DNA of 41,531 nucleotides from Ligilactobacillus salitolerans (GCF_003864415.1 NZ_BFFP01000022.1:1-41531), one strand, 5' to 3'; numbered from the stretch's first letter, positions 31,230-41,351 are shown. The notes: generated from the sequence alone by a model not told the origin. Numbers and translations: made by a program.

Positions 31230-31293
31230 TTGTATAACACAAATTAGACAGAGACGATAAAAATGAGACGAAAATAAAAGGAGAAAATTAATT

Positions 31294-31632
31294 ATGGCTT
31301 ATGAATTAACCTTGACGATCAATGATGAAAAAAAGAAGTTTATCCGCAATGAAGAGCCAATGCTGCATGATACAATGCAGGCTTTAAAAGTCCAATATCA
31401 ACAAGCTCGTCAATTGCAGAGAGCTGATGGAGCAACTTCGCAAGACGCTGATGAGAATGAAAAGAATATTGCAAATTTTGCAGTTAGTTTTTGGCATGGT
31501 CAATTTAAAGCGGGCGATGTTAAACAGGGCTGCAATTTAGATAATTTGGATGTGATCAATCAGGCAATTGGTGATTCATTAGGTAATACTGATGATGAAG
31601 ATACTGAAGAAGACGGTGAAGAAAAAAACTAA
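31294..31632 (+). CDS. Tail assembly chaperone, gpG-like short form
   Basis: A 112-residue protein. The N-terminal YELTLTINDEKKKFIRNEE and central helices ending in a very acidic tail (GNTDDEDTEEDGEEKN) match gpG-type chaperones. It coats the tape measure before tube assembly. The zero-frame stop TAA at 31630-31632 directly follows A_AAA_AAC, the slippery heptamer used for the fused form. Leader: AAAAGGAGAAAATTAATT. Confidence 0.85.
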   Translation: MAYELTLTINDEKKKFIRNEEPMLHDTMQALKVQYQQARQLQRADGATSQDADENEKNIANFAVSFWHGQFKAGDVKQGCNLDNLDVINQAIGDSLGNTDDEDTEEDGEEKN

Positions 31633-31811
31633 CAGCCGAGGACATTCAGAAGGCAATGGATCGACTTGATGATATTTATAAAGTTCGTTTGAACGAAGGC
31701 TATAAATTGTATGAAGTTGACCACATGACTTTAGATGACCTCGATCATTTAAATCAAATTTTCGCAGAAAAAGAACAGTATATTGATGAAGCCTTTCCGT
31801 TCTTATTCTAG
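31294..31811 (+). CDS. Tail assembly chaperone, gpG-gpT frameshift product
   Basis: A -1 slip on A_AAA_AAC (31623-31629) joins gpG to a further 60 residues beginning LTAEDIQKAMDRLDDIYKVR and ending DEAFPFLF, with stop TAG 31809-31811. The gpT part has no start codon or ribosome-binding site of its own, and its frame is open for exactly this stretch. This is the conserved lambda-like arrangement that fixes the ratio of the two chaperones. The fusion is about 171 residues. The gene ends 22 bp before the tape measure. Confidence 0.88.
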
Positions 31812-31832
31812 CTAGAAAGGAGGAACAAATTA

Positions 31833-34800
31833 ATGGCAAGTGGTTCATTAGGACATTTAGCTGCGACTGTCACGCTGGATATTGATCCGTTCAAATCAAG
31901 TTCACGTGCGCTAAATTCGCAAATCAAAGCAACTGGTTCTGCTTTACGAGCCCAAGAGTCTGCTCTCAAAGGCTATGGCTCTAGCCTAAACGGTATGAAG
32001 TCAGTCTATGGCTCAATGGGTCAGCAGATGAAGAATTATGAAGCAAAGTTACAAGCACAAAAGCAGACTTATCAAGATTTGACTAAGAAAACTGCTGATA
32101 CTGCTGAAGAACAAGCCAAATTAACCACACGACAAGCTAACGCTGCTAGCCAATACAACAAGACTTCTGCTCAAATGGAAGCTTTACGAGCTAAGATGAA
32201 CGCCACACAGCGTCAGATTACTTTGCAAAGTAATGGCTGGTATCAAGCTGGACAGAAGGTAAGTACATTTGGCACACATATCACCAATGCCAGTCAGAAG
32301 CTTAGTACAGTCGGTAGTACGATGACCCGTGGTGTTACAACTCCGATTGTGGCCGGAATGGGACTAGCAGTTAAGTCTGCCATGAGTTTTAATGACGAAA
32401 TCAATTCGATTGGCCCTTTGCTGACTAATGGTGCAGCTGTTACGGGCAAGTTTAAAACTCAGCTAGATCAGATGGGTAATGCGTCTAAACGCTGGGCCCA
32501 ACAGTACGGAATTTCGACTAATTCCATTAACAAGGGAATGGCCGACTTAGTTCGTGCTGGTTATTCAGCTAATCAGACGATGAAGATGATGCCTGCGATC
32601 CTGGATGCTTCACGTGCTTCTGGTGAAGACTTCAATACTGTTATGGATGTGGTAACTTCCACCATGACACAGTTTGGAGTCAAGGCTAGCCACACAACTA
32701 GTGTAACTGACGCTATGACCTATGCAGCTAATGCCACTAAATCTGGCTTTGCTGATATGGGCGAAGCTATGAAGTATACTGGTCAGTCAGCACATGCTGC
32801 TGGTATCGATTTGAACACGACAGTTGCCGCAATCGGTCTGTTATCAAATGCTGGCTTGCAAGGCTCGACTGCTGGGACTGCCTTTAATATGATGCTGCAA
32901 AAGTTAACTGCAGGATCAATGGCAGCTGGCTCACCAATGCAGAAGTTAGGCGTTAATATCGATGCTTTCAAAAAAGGAACAATTGGGCTGCCTGAAGTAA
33001 TTAACGAAGTTACAAAAGCTACAGCTGGCATGAACAAGGGCCAGAAAGTTGCTGCCGTTACTGCTGCATTTGGTGAACGTGGTGGCCGGGCAATGTTGGC
33101 TTTGATGAACGCTGGTAGCAAACAATTAACTGATTTAACAGCTAAGACAGGACAAGCTGCAGGAGCTACTAAAAAAGTTTCTGATATGATGGGAACTACT
33201 GCTAAAGCTCAATTTGACCGTTTCAAATCGTCGGTTCAAGTTTTAGGTATTGAAGTTGGAAACAACCTGATCCCAGCAATTACTCCTTTGGTTGGTAAAG
33301 CAACTGAAATTGTAAAAGCATTTGGCAATCTTGATAAAGGAACTCAACAATCAATTATTAAGTTCGCTCTGTTTAGTGCTGCGATTGGACCAGTTGCGTC
33401 AGTTATTAGCAAAGTTGGATCAGTGATTGGCGGTACTTCTAGAGGAATTGGAGCATTCGCGTCAGCAATCGGCCGAATGCAATCAGCTGCTAAATTAGGC
33501 GGTACAGGACTCCAAATTTTGAAGTCCGGTTTTAGTCAAGCAGCGTATGAGTCGACTACATTTGCCGGACAAGCGGCAGGTGCTGCGAGTGGAATGTCCA
33601 AAGTTGGAAGTTCAGCGATGGGGGCTGCTAGAGGATTCAGTCTGCTTAATCCATATGTCCTTGGTGCAACAGCAGTGATCGGCGCTGGTGTAGCAGTTTG
33701 GGAACTTTGGGGCAAGAAAGCAGTCGAAAGTTCTCAACGAACTCAACGTTGGGGAGCTGATATCGGTAAATCTGCAGATGATGCAGCTTCTAAATTTAAG
33801 AACTATGCAACTCAAGCTAATGTTGCTTTAGACGACACAGCTAGTTCAGCAACTACTAACGGTAAAACTATTGAGAAAGCTTTTGCTGGTATGGCTAAGT
33901 CGGCTGAACAAGCTGCTAAGAAACAAAAAACTGCTGCTGATAAGTTAGCTGAAAGTATTGGCGGTGCAGCAGGTGCTGCAATCGAAGCTGAAGCTGCTAA
34001 AGAAGATAAAGCTAACCAGAAACATATCTCAAAGATCAATGGTTATTACAAGCAAGTTCAGTCGATTACCAAACAGGCTCGTGATAAGAATGTTTCTTTA
34101 ACACAAGAACAAAGGGATACTCTCCACAATCTTGAAGTCAAGATGGCACAAGAGCAAGTTCAAACTTTGGGGCTATCGAGTAAGAAGCAACGTCTTGTCC
34201 TGCAAGCTGAATTGAACCAGACAAGCAAAGCAACAAAAAGCCAACTCGATCAGATGGCAAAGGCTTCTGCCGATGCTGCTAACAAGGAATTGGATAACTA
34301 CAATCAGACTTATGGCAAGATCAAGCACAGCACTGTTTTGTCTACCCAAGAGAAAAACAAAGCTCTGGAAGCTCTAGAAAATGAGCATAATAATACCATG
34401 AATCAACTTGGTATTGGATTTATTAATGCTGAAAAAGCCAGAGGAAAGAGCCGAGAAGGTATTTTGCAAGATATGCAGGATAGCTATGGTTGGACGGTTG
34501 AGCAAGCTAAGAGCGCAATGAAAGCCTATGAGGATGCACAGAAACAAACCTCAACGTCAGTAGTCAAAGTTACTGCTGACATGAAGAAAAGCGTATCTGC
34601 TGCAGCCGACTCATGGAATAGCTTAATTCTTGATCCTAAGACAGGAAAGATTAAGACTAATGCACAAGCGGAAGTAACTAAGGCGGTTCAGTCAAAAGAC
34701 AAATGGAATCAAATTAAGTTACTCGAAAAGAAAGGAAAGCTGTCTACTAACGCAAAAGAGATGGTTGCCAATGGCTTGCTTGAATCTGGTAAGTGGAACA

Positions 34801-36008
34801 ATATGTCTTGGTCTGAACGAAAAGCATGGGTTAGATCCAATGCGGGCGTTGAAGTTGCCAAAGGCCTAGAATCTGCAGGTAAATGGAACGGATTAACCTT
34901 GCAACAGAAAGAAGCAATCGTTAATTCCAAGGGTAAAAAAGAACTCGCTGAGAATATTGTTAAGTTTGGTTTATGGAATAGTTTGCCAGAAAAAACTAAA
35001 AAGTTACTTGCTAAAGACGCTGGAGCTCATGCCGCTTTGACTAAAGGCGGAATTGATGTTGATAAGTATAATGGTAAAAAACCGATCAAGAAAAATTTGA
35101 AAGGCGACGCTTCTTCAGTTACTAAGGCAAGTAATGAATCTCAGAAAAAGGTAGATCAACACAATAAAAAGAGTGTTAAAAAGAAAGACTTTACTGGTGC
35201 CGCCGGCTCAATTATTGGTGCAGCTAACCAATCTGTGACAGCGCAGGATAAACATAATAAGAAAAACGTGAATAAGAAGAGCTTTACTGGTAATTCTTCA
35301 AACGTTCAGACTGCTGCTCGTACCGGCTGGCAACATATCGATACCTTTAATGGTAAACATCCAGGACCAAAAACTTTCACTGGTCATGACAATGCTTCTG
35401 GTCCGGCAAGCCGGGCAAGTGCTGGTGTAGATCAGTTTGCTCGAAAGAGGAATCATACAGTTACACTGACAACCATTATTAACACAGTTAAGAACTTCTT
35501 TTCTCGTAAAAAGAACGCTAAAGGTACTAACTATCATCCTGGCGGTTTAATGGAGGTCAACGATCAAGTTGGTAGTACTTTCCGTGAATTAGTTACGATG
35601 CCCGATGGTCAGTCTTTTATTCCTGCTGGTAGAAATGTTATTTTTGATGCTCCACGTGGGACTAAAGTTTTAAAGGCTAGTCTGACACAGAAACTTTTTA
35701 ATGTGCCACAGTTTGCAACGGGTACATCAGAGGCTAACCGAGCGGTTAATACAATCTTAAATACACCAAACCAGGCACAGATGGATAGCAACAACTTGGT
35801 GGCCATTCAAAATGATAACGCGGATGTGGTAGCCAGTTTGAATGAACAGACTGGTCTATATCGTGAGCAAATTGCCTTAATGAATAGATTAATAGATTTA
35901 GCGACATCCAAGAAATCAACGGATAGTGATCGAGAAATGGTACGTAATTTATCACAACAGTTCAATAAATTTGATTCTCAACGAGGTAGGGGGCGGTTAA
36001 CAACATGA
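31833..36008 (+). CDS. Tape measure protein (TP901-like)
   Basis: A 1391-residue protein that sets tail length. The N-terminal coiled coil (~1-130) is followed by the TP901 core (VGSTMTRGVTTPIVAGMGLA, NSIGPLLTNG, ASGEDFNTVMDVVTSTMTQF). Hydrophobic segments appear near residues 505-530 and 600-625. A repetitive region with a period near 31 residues spans ~950-1200, first with K-W-N motifs then with K-x-FTG motifs. No lytic transglycosylase or peptidase domain is obvious. If length scales as in other siphophages (~1.5 Å per residue), the tail would be around 0.2 µm. Confidence 0.92.
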   Translation: MASGSLGHLAATVTLDIDPFKSSSRALNSQIKATGSALRAQESALKGYGSSLNGMKSVYGSMGQQMKNYEAKLQAQKQTYQDLTKKTADTAEEQAKLTTRQANAASQYNKTSAQMEALRAKMNATQRQITLQSNGWYQAGQKVSTFGTHITNASQKLSTVGSTMTRGVTTPIVAGMGLAVKSAMSFNDEINSIGPLLTNGAAVTGKFKTQLDQMGNASKRWAQQYGISTNSINKGMADLVRAGYSANQTMKMMPAILDASRASGEDFNTVMDVVTSTMTQFGVKASHTTSVTDAMTYAANATKSGFADMGEAMKYTGQSAHAAGIDLNTTVAAIGLLSNAGLQGSTAGTAFNMMLQKLTAGSMAAGSPMQKLGVNIDAFKKGTIGLPEVINEVTKATAGMNKGQKVAAVTAAFGERGGRAMLALMNAGSKQLTDLTAKTGQAAGATKKVSDMMGTTAKAQFDRFKSSVQVLGIEVGNNLIPAITPLVGKATEIVKAFGNLDKGTQQSIIKFALFSAAIGPVASVISKVGSVIGGTSRGIGAFASAIGRMQSAAKLGGTGLQILKSGFSQAAYESTTFAGQAAGAASGMSKVGSSAMGAARGFSLLNPYVLGATAVIGAGVAVWELWGKKAVESSQRTQRWGADIGKSADDAASKFKNYATQANVALDDTASSATTNGKTIEKAFAGMAKSAEQAAKKQKTAADKLAESIGGAAGAAIEAEAAKEDKANQKHISKINGYYKQVQSITKQARDKNVSLTQEQRDTLHNLEVKMAQEQVQTLGLSSKKQRLVLQAELNQTSKATKSQLDQMAKASADAANKELDNYNQTYGKIKHSTVLSTQEKNKALEALENEHNNTMNQLGIGFINAEKARGKSREGILQDMQDSYGWTVEQAKSAMKAYEDAQKQTSTSVVKVTADMKKSVSAAADSWNSLILDPKTGKIKTNAQAEVTKAVQSKDKWNQIKLLEKKGKLSTNAKEMVANGLLESGKWNNMSWSERKAWVRSNAGVEVAKGLESAGKWNGLTLQQKEAIVNSKGKKELAENIVKFGLWNSLPEKTKKLLAKDAGAHAALTKGGIDVDKYNGKKPIKKNLKGDASSVTKASNESQKKVDQHNKKSVKKKDFTGAAGSIIGAANQSVTAQDKHNKKNVNKKSFTGNSSNVQTAARTGWQHIDTFNGKHPGPKTFTGHDNASGPASRASAGVDQFARKRNHTVTLTTIINTVKNFFSRKKNAKGTNYHPGGLMEVNDQVGSTFRELVTMPDGQSFIPAGRNVIFDAPRGTKVLKASLTQKLFNVPQFATGTSEANRAVNTILNTPNQAQMDSNNLVAIQNDNADVVASLNEQTGLYREQIALMNRLIDLATSKKSTDSDREMVRNLSQQFNKFDSQRGRGRLTT

Positions 36009-36727
36009 CAGTAACAAGTTTTACTTTTAATGATTTAAAATCAACTGATTTTAATATGTATATTAATGCTGAATATGAAATTGCCAGCTCTGCTTCTGAT
36101 TATCAAATTGTGGAAGTTCCTGGAAGAGATGGCGATTTGATTATTCCAAATAATCGGTATAAAAGTTTCGTTCAAGAACTACCAATTATTTATTTGGGTA
36201 AGCATAAAGAAACAATGCAAAAAATTGATCAAGCAAGACAAATCATGTTAGCAGATTCAAAATGGCATGATTTTTTATTTAGTTTTGATCGAGACTATAT
36301 CTATCGTGCAGCGTATTTGTCTAGTTTTCCGGTTAAGAAAACAGTAACTGGTATAACCCAAACCCTACAATTCGAAATGATGCCTTACAAGTATCTAACA
36401 TCTGGTCAGTCGTATCAGACTATTACTAATAAACAAGTATTGACCAACCCTGGTACCATTTCAGCTAAGCCGATTATCAAAGTCACTGGCGAAGGTGATT
36501 GCACGATACAAATTGGCTCTGCTAAGGTATCTCTAAAGGGTATTGATACAGGTATCATTATGGATACTGATAGTCAGTCATGCACTAATTTGGCAGGTAC
36601 AAGAACGGCATTCGATAAAATGTATGGTGACTTTATGTCCATTGCTAAGGGCAATCAGACGGTCACTATCACAGGTGATAACATTACTAAAATAGAACTT
36701 TTACCTAGATGGGCGGTGAGATCATAA
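36005..36727 (+). CDS. Distal tail protein (Dit)
   Basis: A 240-residue protein of the siphovirus Dit family: TSFTFNDLKSTDFNMYIN, YQIVEVPGRDGDLIIPNN, and FLFSFDRDYIYRAAYLSSF. The C-terminal half is a galectin-like fold (PIIKVTGEGDCTIQIG … VSLKGIDTG). It forms the hexameric hub linking the tail tube to the Tal/receptor-binding complex. ATGA overlap with the tape measure stop indicates coupled translation. Confidence 0.88.
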   Translation: MTVTSFTFNDLKSTDFNMYINAEYEIASSASDYQIVEVPGRDGDLIIPNNRYKSFVQELPIIYLGKHKETMQKIDQARQIMLADSKWHDFLFSFDRDYIYRAAYLSSFPVKKTVTGITQTLQFEMMPYKYLTSGQSYQTITNKQVLTNPGTISAKPIIKVTGEGDCTIQIGSAKVSLKGIDTGIIMDTDSQSCTNLAGTRTAFDKMYGDFMSIAKGNQTVTITGDNITKIELLPRWAVRS

Positions 36728-36728
36728 T

Positions 36729-39700
36729 ATGAGTTATCCAGTATTATATGCAGCAGATGCCACAGACTTCTTTAGTAACGGCTTGGGGACGTTACCAGAC
36801 GCTCTGACAGCTGTTGTGACAGAAGAACGTAATGGCGAGTTCGTGTTAGACCTCACCTATCCACTCAACGGTAGAAGAGCTGGTGAGATTGAAAACAACA
36901 GAATTATCAAAGTTGATGCAGGCCATAAACTGAAAGACCAGCGCTTTATTATCAAGACGGTCACGCCTAGCATGGATAATTCTGGCAACACGATTATAAC
37001 TGTCCATGCCGAACATGTATCATATTTAGCTAATGATTTGGCTATCAAGCCTAATATCACAATGCAAGATATGTCCGCAGAACAAGCTCTAACAATGTGG
37101 AATGACGGCTTAACGACACCAAAGCAATTTACTGTTGATAGTGACATTGAGACGCATAATGGCACGTCATGGACGATTGATAAGGTAACCAATGCAAGAC
37201 AGGCATTAGGTGGCGTTGAAGGGTCAATCCTTGACACATGGGGCGGTGAGTACCGCTTTGACAATCTCCATATTAGCCTGCTATCACATCGTGGCACAGT
37301 CTCTAACACGCTATTATCATATGGACGCAATCTGCTGTCATTTGAGCAAGAAAATAACATTCTGGAGACATATACAAGTATCTATCCATATGCTAGTTTG
37401 TCAGAGGTTGTCAATAGTGATTCAACGAAGGTCTATACAGTTGATGGCTTAGTGGTTGATTCTGACTATCGGGATCGGTACCCTAATCAGAAAGTATTGC
37501 CAGTGGACTTTGCTAGTCAATTTGAAAACGTCAAGGTTGGGACCAATCCAACAAAAGGTGACGGTTCAGACGATAAGACAACAGTCTATATGAGTGTGGC
37601 ACAGGTACAAGCCAAACTTAAATCTTTAGCACAGTCCTATATCAAGACTAATAAAGTAGGCATTCCAAAAGTCTCCATTAAGGTATCATTCATTGACTTG
37701 TCCAAGACCAGTAATTATGCCGATTACGCTCCATTGGAAGCATTGGACCTATGTGATGAGGTACCGATCAGATTCGCTAAATTAGGCATTGATACCACAG
37801 CTAAGATTAGTCGTGTTGTCTGGAACGTTCTGCTAGACAGCTATGACAGCCTTGAATTAGGCGACATCTCTGCTACACTAGGCGATAAATTAAGTCAAGT
37901 TGAACAGATTGCAAGCAATGCTAATGACAAAGCTGACAAGGCTAAAAGCATTGCCCAGACAGGCGCTGACGGTAAGTCTACGGTGTTCAGAGGTCCCGAT
38001 ACGCCAGTTGCTAATCATGTGGGAGACCTCTGGTACAAGCCTAATGGTGAAGATACAGAGATGTATCAGTGGGACGGTGTGACATGGGTCTTAATTGTCT
38101 CCACCAAAGATACGCATGAGATTCGGGATAAAGTTGACGCAGCTATGCAAGAAATGGCTGACTATGCCGATAAGATTAACAGTGCTAACGATAATTCAGC
38201 TCAAGCTTTGGAAGCAGCTAACATAGCCAAGCAAACTTCACAGGATGCAGCTAATTCTGTTGGACAAGCACTAAGCGATGTTGCAAATGCTCAACAGAAT
38301 GCCAGTGACGCACTTGCTAGTGCTACGACAGCTAATAATTCAATTATCGGCATTAAGAACGACATTGACACTATCAATGGCAAATTTGATTTGGTTGCTT
38401 CGAAAAGTGACATCGATACACTTGATCAGCGTGTTAAAACCAACGAACTAGCAATTAAAGGCAATTCGGATGCTCTAGAGCTGACAGCTAAACAAGCTGA
38501 TGTTGACTTGCTATCTGGGCGAATCGGAACTGCCGAGAACTCGATTAAGGTTAATGCAAAAGCAATTGAAGGTAAAGCTTCAGCTAGCAGCGTTGATGAG
38601 CTTAACGGCGATTTGAACACCGCTAAGAATCAGTGGATAGCAAGTGCTGATGGATTTACGGCAGACATTTTGAAGGTTAAAGGCGACATTCAAGCAAATG
38701 CCGCTTCAATAAAAGCCACGGCCGATTCCCTAAAGCTAAACTATTCAACAATAGATGATACCCAGTCTTGGGTCAACAATCAGATAAACATTGCATCAGA
38801 TAGCTTTCAAGTTTCGATTAACAGCATCCAGGATGATGTTAATAACTTAGCTTTGGCAGGCACTAATCTATTGCGGAATTCTGGGGATCCAAAAACTTTA
38901 GATTTCTGGAAAGAGCCAACAGGTAGGTTGAGCGTCACCAAACACAGTTTCTTTTTTAACAGTTCACGAAATTTGTTCATGCTAAGCAACGTTCTAGCTA
39001 CTGAGAAGACCTTCAGAGGCGAAAACATTCAGGTCAAGCCAAACACTGACTATACCCTATCTTTCGATGTCTTTAATAGCCAAAATGTAGTTAGTTCGGA
39101 TGCTTTTCTAATAGGAAATGACGCAAGCGGGAATTCGGTTGTCATAAATATTGTTGCTAATGCACATTATGATTCTGATAGGGATCGTCGTGTTGCTTAT
39201 ACTTTTAATACAGGTAATATGGTGTCAGGATATATACGGTTCGATAATAATGGCACAACAAATAGCAAAATTTGCGCTCTGTATGTTGGCGACATTATGT
39301 TGACTGAAGGCACCGGCAAGGTTTGGAGCCCCTGTGTACTCGATTTTGCAACTCAAACAGATCTGTCTGTTACTAACGGCCAGATTGATTTAATGGTGAA
39401 AAAAGGAGAGATTGTCAGTCGTATTAATGCTTCTACTGAAGGAGTATTAATTCAAGGCGACAAAGTTCGCATAACTGGGCAGACCGTAATTGATAATGCG
39501 GTAATCAAGTCCACCATGATTGATACAATCGATGCAAGTAAGATTACCGCGGGAATTCTAGATGCTGCTAACGTCCATATTATCAATCTTGATGTTTCGA
39601 ATTTAGTCGGCGACACCACAAATTTCGTTCAATCTGCGTGGAATGCGGTTTCTAAATTTGTGACGATTGACGGTACGGGAATTAAGATTGGCGCTGGACA

Positions 39701-40253
39701 GGGTGTGCTATCACTTAATAGTACTGGCATGAACATTCTAGATCAGTACAATGGGGAAGATATGGGGTCCATCAGTGCAAGTCATTGGCTCACCAATGAT
39801 GCAATGAACGGTCTAAGTTTTAATCTAAATTCGAAAGCTGAGTATATGGCATGGGCATATCGAAAAGACACGACATCTCCATATACTCCTGCACTGACAT
39901 ACTTCCCAAGGCTTGATACTGCCAAGGGAGCTGGTATGACTAAGGGGTTCAATTTCGATGACGATGTTGCTATACGAGGAGCTCTGAAGGGTGATGGAAA
40001 TGCCAGCAACTACCTAGCCTTGGGTGCTGCCAAAGTTGGGGCTTCAGACAACTTTATCACAATCATGAACTCAAACAGACAAGCTGGTTTTGTTTTTGGG
40101 AATACTGAGATGTATCTGATAGGCATGGACAACTCGGTATTCCATCTTTCAAAAATAATCCAAGGATTGGAAAAATTAGTTGGGAACAAATTTATCATCC
40201 CGTTAGAACTTGATGGTGAAGGAATCAAGACATATACGGTTATGGAATTCTAG
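36729..40253 (+). CDS. Tail-associated protein (Tal) with receptor-binding region
   Basis: A 1174-residue baseplate protein. Residues ~1-390 match the prophage endopeptidase-tail (gp18-like) domain that forms the tail tip trimer. A collar with STVFRGPDTP and LWYKPNGEDTEMYQWDG is near 415-455. A long coiled coil with NA/TAEN repeats follows (~470-700), then a carbohydrate-binding jelly-roll-like domain (~710-870; NLLRNSGDPKTLDFW … DIMLTEGTGKVWSP). The C-terminal shaft has INASTEGVLIQGDKVRITG and SKITAGILDAANV repeats typical of phage minor structural proteins. It starts one base after the Dit stop. Confidence 0.85.
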   Translation: MSYPVLYAADATDFFSNGLGTLPDALTAVVTEERNGEFVLDLTYPLNGRRAGEIENNRIIKVDAGHKLKDQRFIIKTVTPSMDNSGNTIITVHAEHVSYLANDLAIKPNITMQDMSAEQALTMWNDGLTTPKQFTVDSDIETHNGTSWTIDKVTNARQALGGVEGSILDTWGGEYRFDNLHISLLSHRGTVSNTLLSYGRNLLSFEQENNILETYTSIYPYASLSEVVNSDSTKVYTVDGLVVDSDYRDRYPNQKVLPVDFASQFENVKVGTNPTKGDGSDDKTTVYMSVAQVQAKLKSLAQSYIKTNKVGIPKVSIKVSFIDLSKTSNYADYAPLEALDLCDEVPIRFAKLGIDTTAKISRVVWNVLLDSYDSLELGDISATLGDKLSQVEQIASNANDKADKAKSIAQTGADGKSTVFRGPDTPVANHVGDLWYKPNGEDTEMYQWDGVTWVLIVSTKDTHEIRDKVDAAMQEMADYADKINSANDNSAQALEAANIAKQTSQDAANSVGQALSDVANAQQNASDALASATTANNSIIGIKNDIDTINGKFDLVASKSDIDTLDQRVKTNELAIKGNSDALELTAKQADVDLLSGRIGTAENSIKVNAKAIEGKASASSVDELNGDLNTAKNQWIASADGFTADILKVKGDIQANAASIKATADSLKLNYSTIDDTQSWVNNQINIASDSFQVSINSIQDDVNNLALAGTNLLRNSGDPKTLDFWKEPTGRLSVTKHSFFFNSSRNLFMLSNVLATEKTFRGENIQVKPNTDYTLSFDVFNSQNVVSSDAFLIGNDASGNSVVINIVANAHYDSDRDRRVAYTFNTGNMVSGYIRFDNNGTTNSKICALYVGDIMLTEGTGKVWSPCVLDFATQTDLSVTNGQIDLMVKKGEIVSRINASTEGVLIQGDKVRITGQTVIDNAVIKSTMIDTIDASKITAGILDAANVHIINLDVSNLVGDTTNFVQSAWNAVSKFVTIDGTGIKIGAGQGVLSLNSTGMNILDQYNGEDMGSISASHWLTNDAMNGLSFNLNSKAEYMAWAYRKDTTSPYTPALTYFPRLDTAKGAGMTKGFNFDDDVAIRGALKGDGNASNYLALGAAKVGASDNFITIMNSNRQAGFVFGNTEMYLIGMDNSVFHLSKIIQGLEKLVGNKFIIPLELDGEGIKTYTVMEF

Positions 40254-40263
40254 GAGGCAGGAA

Positions 40264-40710
40264 ATGAAGAATGTAGTTAAATTTAGAAATGCAGAATTGG
40301 TGGCTATCGGTAACTTTTTAGGGAATTTAAATCTCAAGAATATGGCTTCTTTGGGGCGTTCGAAATTGATTAAACTGATCGTTGCGAAAAATGCAGATTA
40401 TCAGAGTGATTTAAACGTAATTCGTGACCAATTTTTCGAAAAAAACGAAGACGGTGAATTCAAGACTGAAAAAGGCGGTCAGAAGCTGATTTATAAGAAT
40501 GTTTCTGATAGAAAAGAAGCCGATCAGCAATTTAAGAATATCAGTGATGATGTAGCAGTGATCTCAATTACCGAGTACTCAAATAAATTCAAAAAGTTGT
40601 ATGAAGCTTTACAGAATTATGAAGGTGAGTTCAGCAATCAGGACGCTTTGCTTTATGAATTGGTAATGGATGCCTTTGATAAGTGTTTTAAAGACGGAAA
40701 AGAGGAATAA
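40264..40710 (+). CDS. DUF1617 phage protein
   Basis: A 148-residue protein starting MKNVVKFRNAELVAIGNFLG, after AGGAGGCAGGAA at ATG 40264. DUF1617 members regularly follow the receptor-binding gene in lactobacillus phages. They are soluble and helical; their function is not known. An in-frame upstream start at 40210 overlaps the Tal gene and lacks a site. Confidence 0.75.
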   Translation: MKNVVKFRNAELVAIGNFLGNLNLKNMASLGRSKLIKLIVAKNADYQSDLNVIRDQFFEKNEDGEFKTEKGGQKLIYKNVSDRKEADQQFKNISDDVAVISITEYSNKFKKLYEALQNYEGEFSNQDALLYELVMDAFDKCFKDGKEE

Positions 40711-40712
40711 GG

Positions 40713-40961
40713 ATGGAAATTAAAATGATGAGTTTAGAGTATAGTTTTGATGAGAATGGCAAAACAGACTGTGTTAGTGCAAACTTTAATGGCGGGCAAG
40801 ATAAGGAATACATTAATGCTCGCGTCTGTGTTACACCAGCTGATTTGGCTGAGGAACAAGATATTGATGATTTGTCGCGTAAGCAATTGGAGAAGCTGGC
40901 ACGTGCTCGGCTGGCAGAAATCGCAGCAGTTTCGGAACAACCAGCTGAGAAAGGAGAATAG
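40713..40961 (+). CDS. Hypothetical phage protein after DUF1617
   Basis: An 82-residue acidic protein beginning MEIKMMSLEYSFDENGKTDC, with a helical C-terminus (SRKQLEKLARARLAEIAA). GGAATAAGG lies just upstream and the preceding stop is two bases away. Short proteins at this position usually precede holin in related phages. No function is known. Confidence 0.6.
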   Translation: MEIKMMSLEYSFDENGKTDCVSANFNGGQDKEYINARVCVTPADLAEEQDIDDLSRKQLEKLARARLAEIAAVSEQPAEKGE

Positions 40962-40963
40962 AA

Positions 40964-41131
40964 ATGAAATTAACAATCGAAGGTACTGAATCAGAAATTA
41001 AAAACGTGCTCCAAGCTATTGGGAGTAGCAAGGAACACGATAAGACAGTTCAAACATTAAACTTCCGGTTTTCCAGCAGTGATTCCGTCACTATGAAGCC
41101 ACATATTCTTGCACGAACCGCAAGCAACTAG
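40964..41131 (+). CDS. Small hypothetical phage protein, possibly altered at its 3' end
   Basis: A 55-residue frame starting MKLTIEGTESEIKNVLQAIG after GAGAAAGGAGAATAGAA. The N-terminal 30 residues look like a genuine phage gene. The last 25 overlap a convergent zinc-ribbon gene and show no clear pattern, so the original C-terminus may have been lost at a recombination junction near 41055. It is the last rightward phage gene in the window. Confidence 0.5.
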   Translation: MKLTIEGTESEIKNVLQAIGSSKEHDKTVQTLNFRFSSSDSVTMKPHILARTASN

Positions 41132-41260
41132 GTCAACCTTATAGCCAGCACCGATGTTAATGTTTCCATCGTCATTAACTGTCTGAAGCAGAATATGTTG
41201 ACCTTCTGGCAAGTTCATAGGGCCTACATTATAAGCTCCACAGAAAGGACATTTGTTCAT
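41057..41260 (-). CDS. Zinc-ribbon protein in reverse orientation
   Basis: A 67-residue protein beginning MNKCPFCGAYNV, with CPFCG and CGSC knuckles about 45 residues apart, predicted to bind one zinc. ATG 41260 follows GGAGGTGAGAAAA. TATAAT (minus strand, about 41294-41299) is a possible -10. It converges on and overlaps the last phage gene. It may be a host gene at the prophage edge or a small accessory gene. The function is unknown. Confidence 0.6.
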   Translation of the reverse strand: MNKCPFCGAYNVGPMNLPEGQHILLQTVNDDGNINIGAGYKVDLVACGSCKNMWLHSDGITAGKPEV

Positions 41261-41351
41261 TTTTCTCACCTCCAATATATTGAGCTAATTCAATTATAAA
41301 TGTGAGTGAATGTAAAAGATAATCAATTAATTTTTATGAATATAGTAGTAG

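Larger units (their letters stand above)
3908..41131. mobile_element. Prophage (HK97-type siphovirus), right end and lysis genes not seen
   Basis: Continuous phage gene order runs from a leftward lysogeny module through early replication genes to the late structural operon. Supporting landmarks are integrase, CI/Cro region, intein-bearing helicase, primase, RusA, ArpU, terminase, HK97-type portal/protease/capsid, gpG-gpT frameshift, tape measure, Dit and Tal. Long contractile-tail genes are absent, so the tail is siphoviral. No holin or endolysin is present and the right att site was not found, so the prophage either continues beyond the window or is incomplete. Confidence 0.9.

Noticed and set aside
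41057-41275. Start of the zinc-ribbon gene at 41275
   Set aside because: The upstream start would include the GGAGGTGAG ribosome-binding site in the coding sequence; ATG 41260 is correctly spaced from it.
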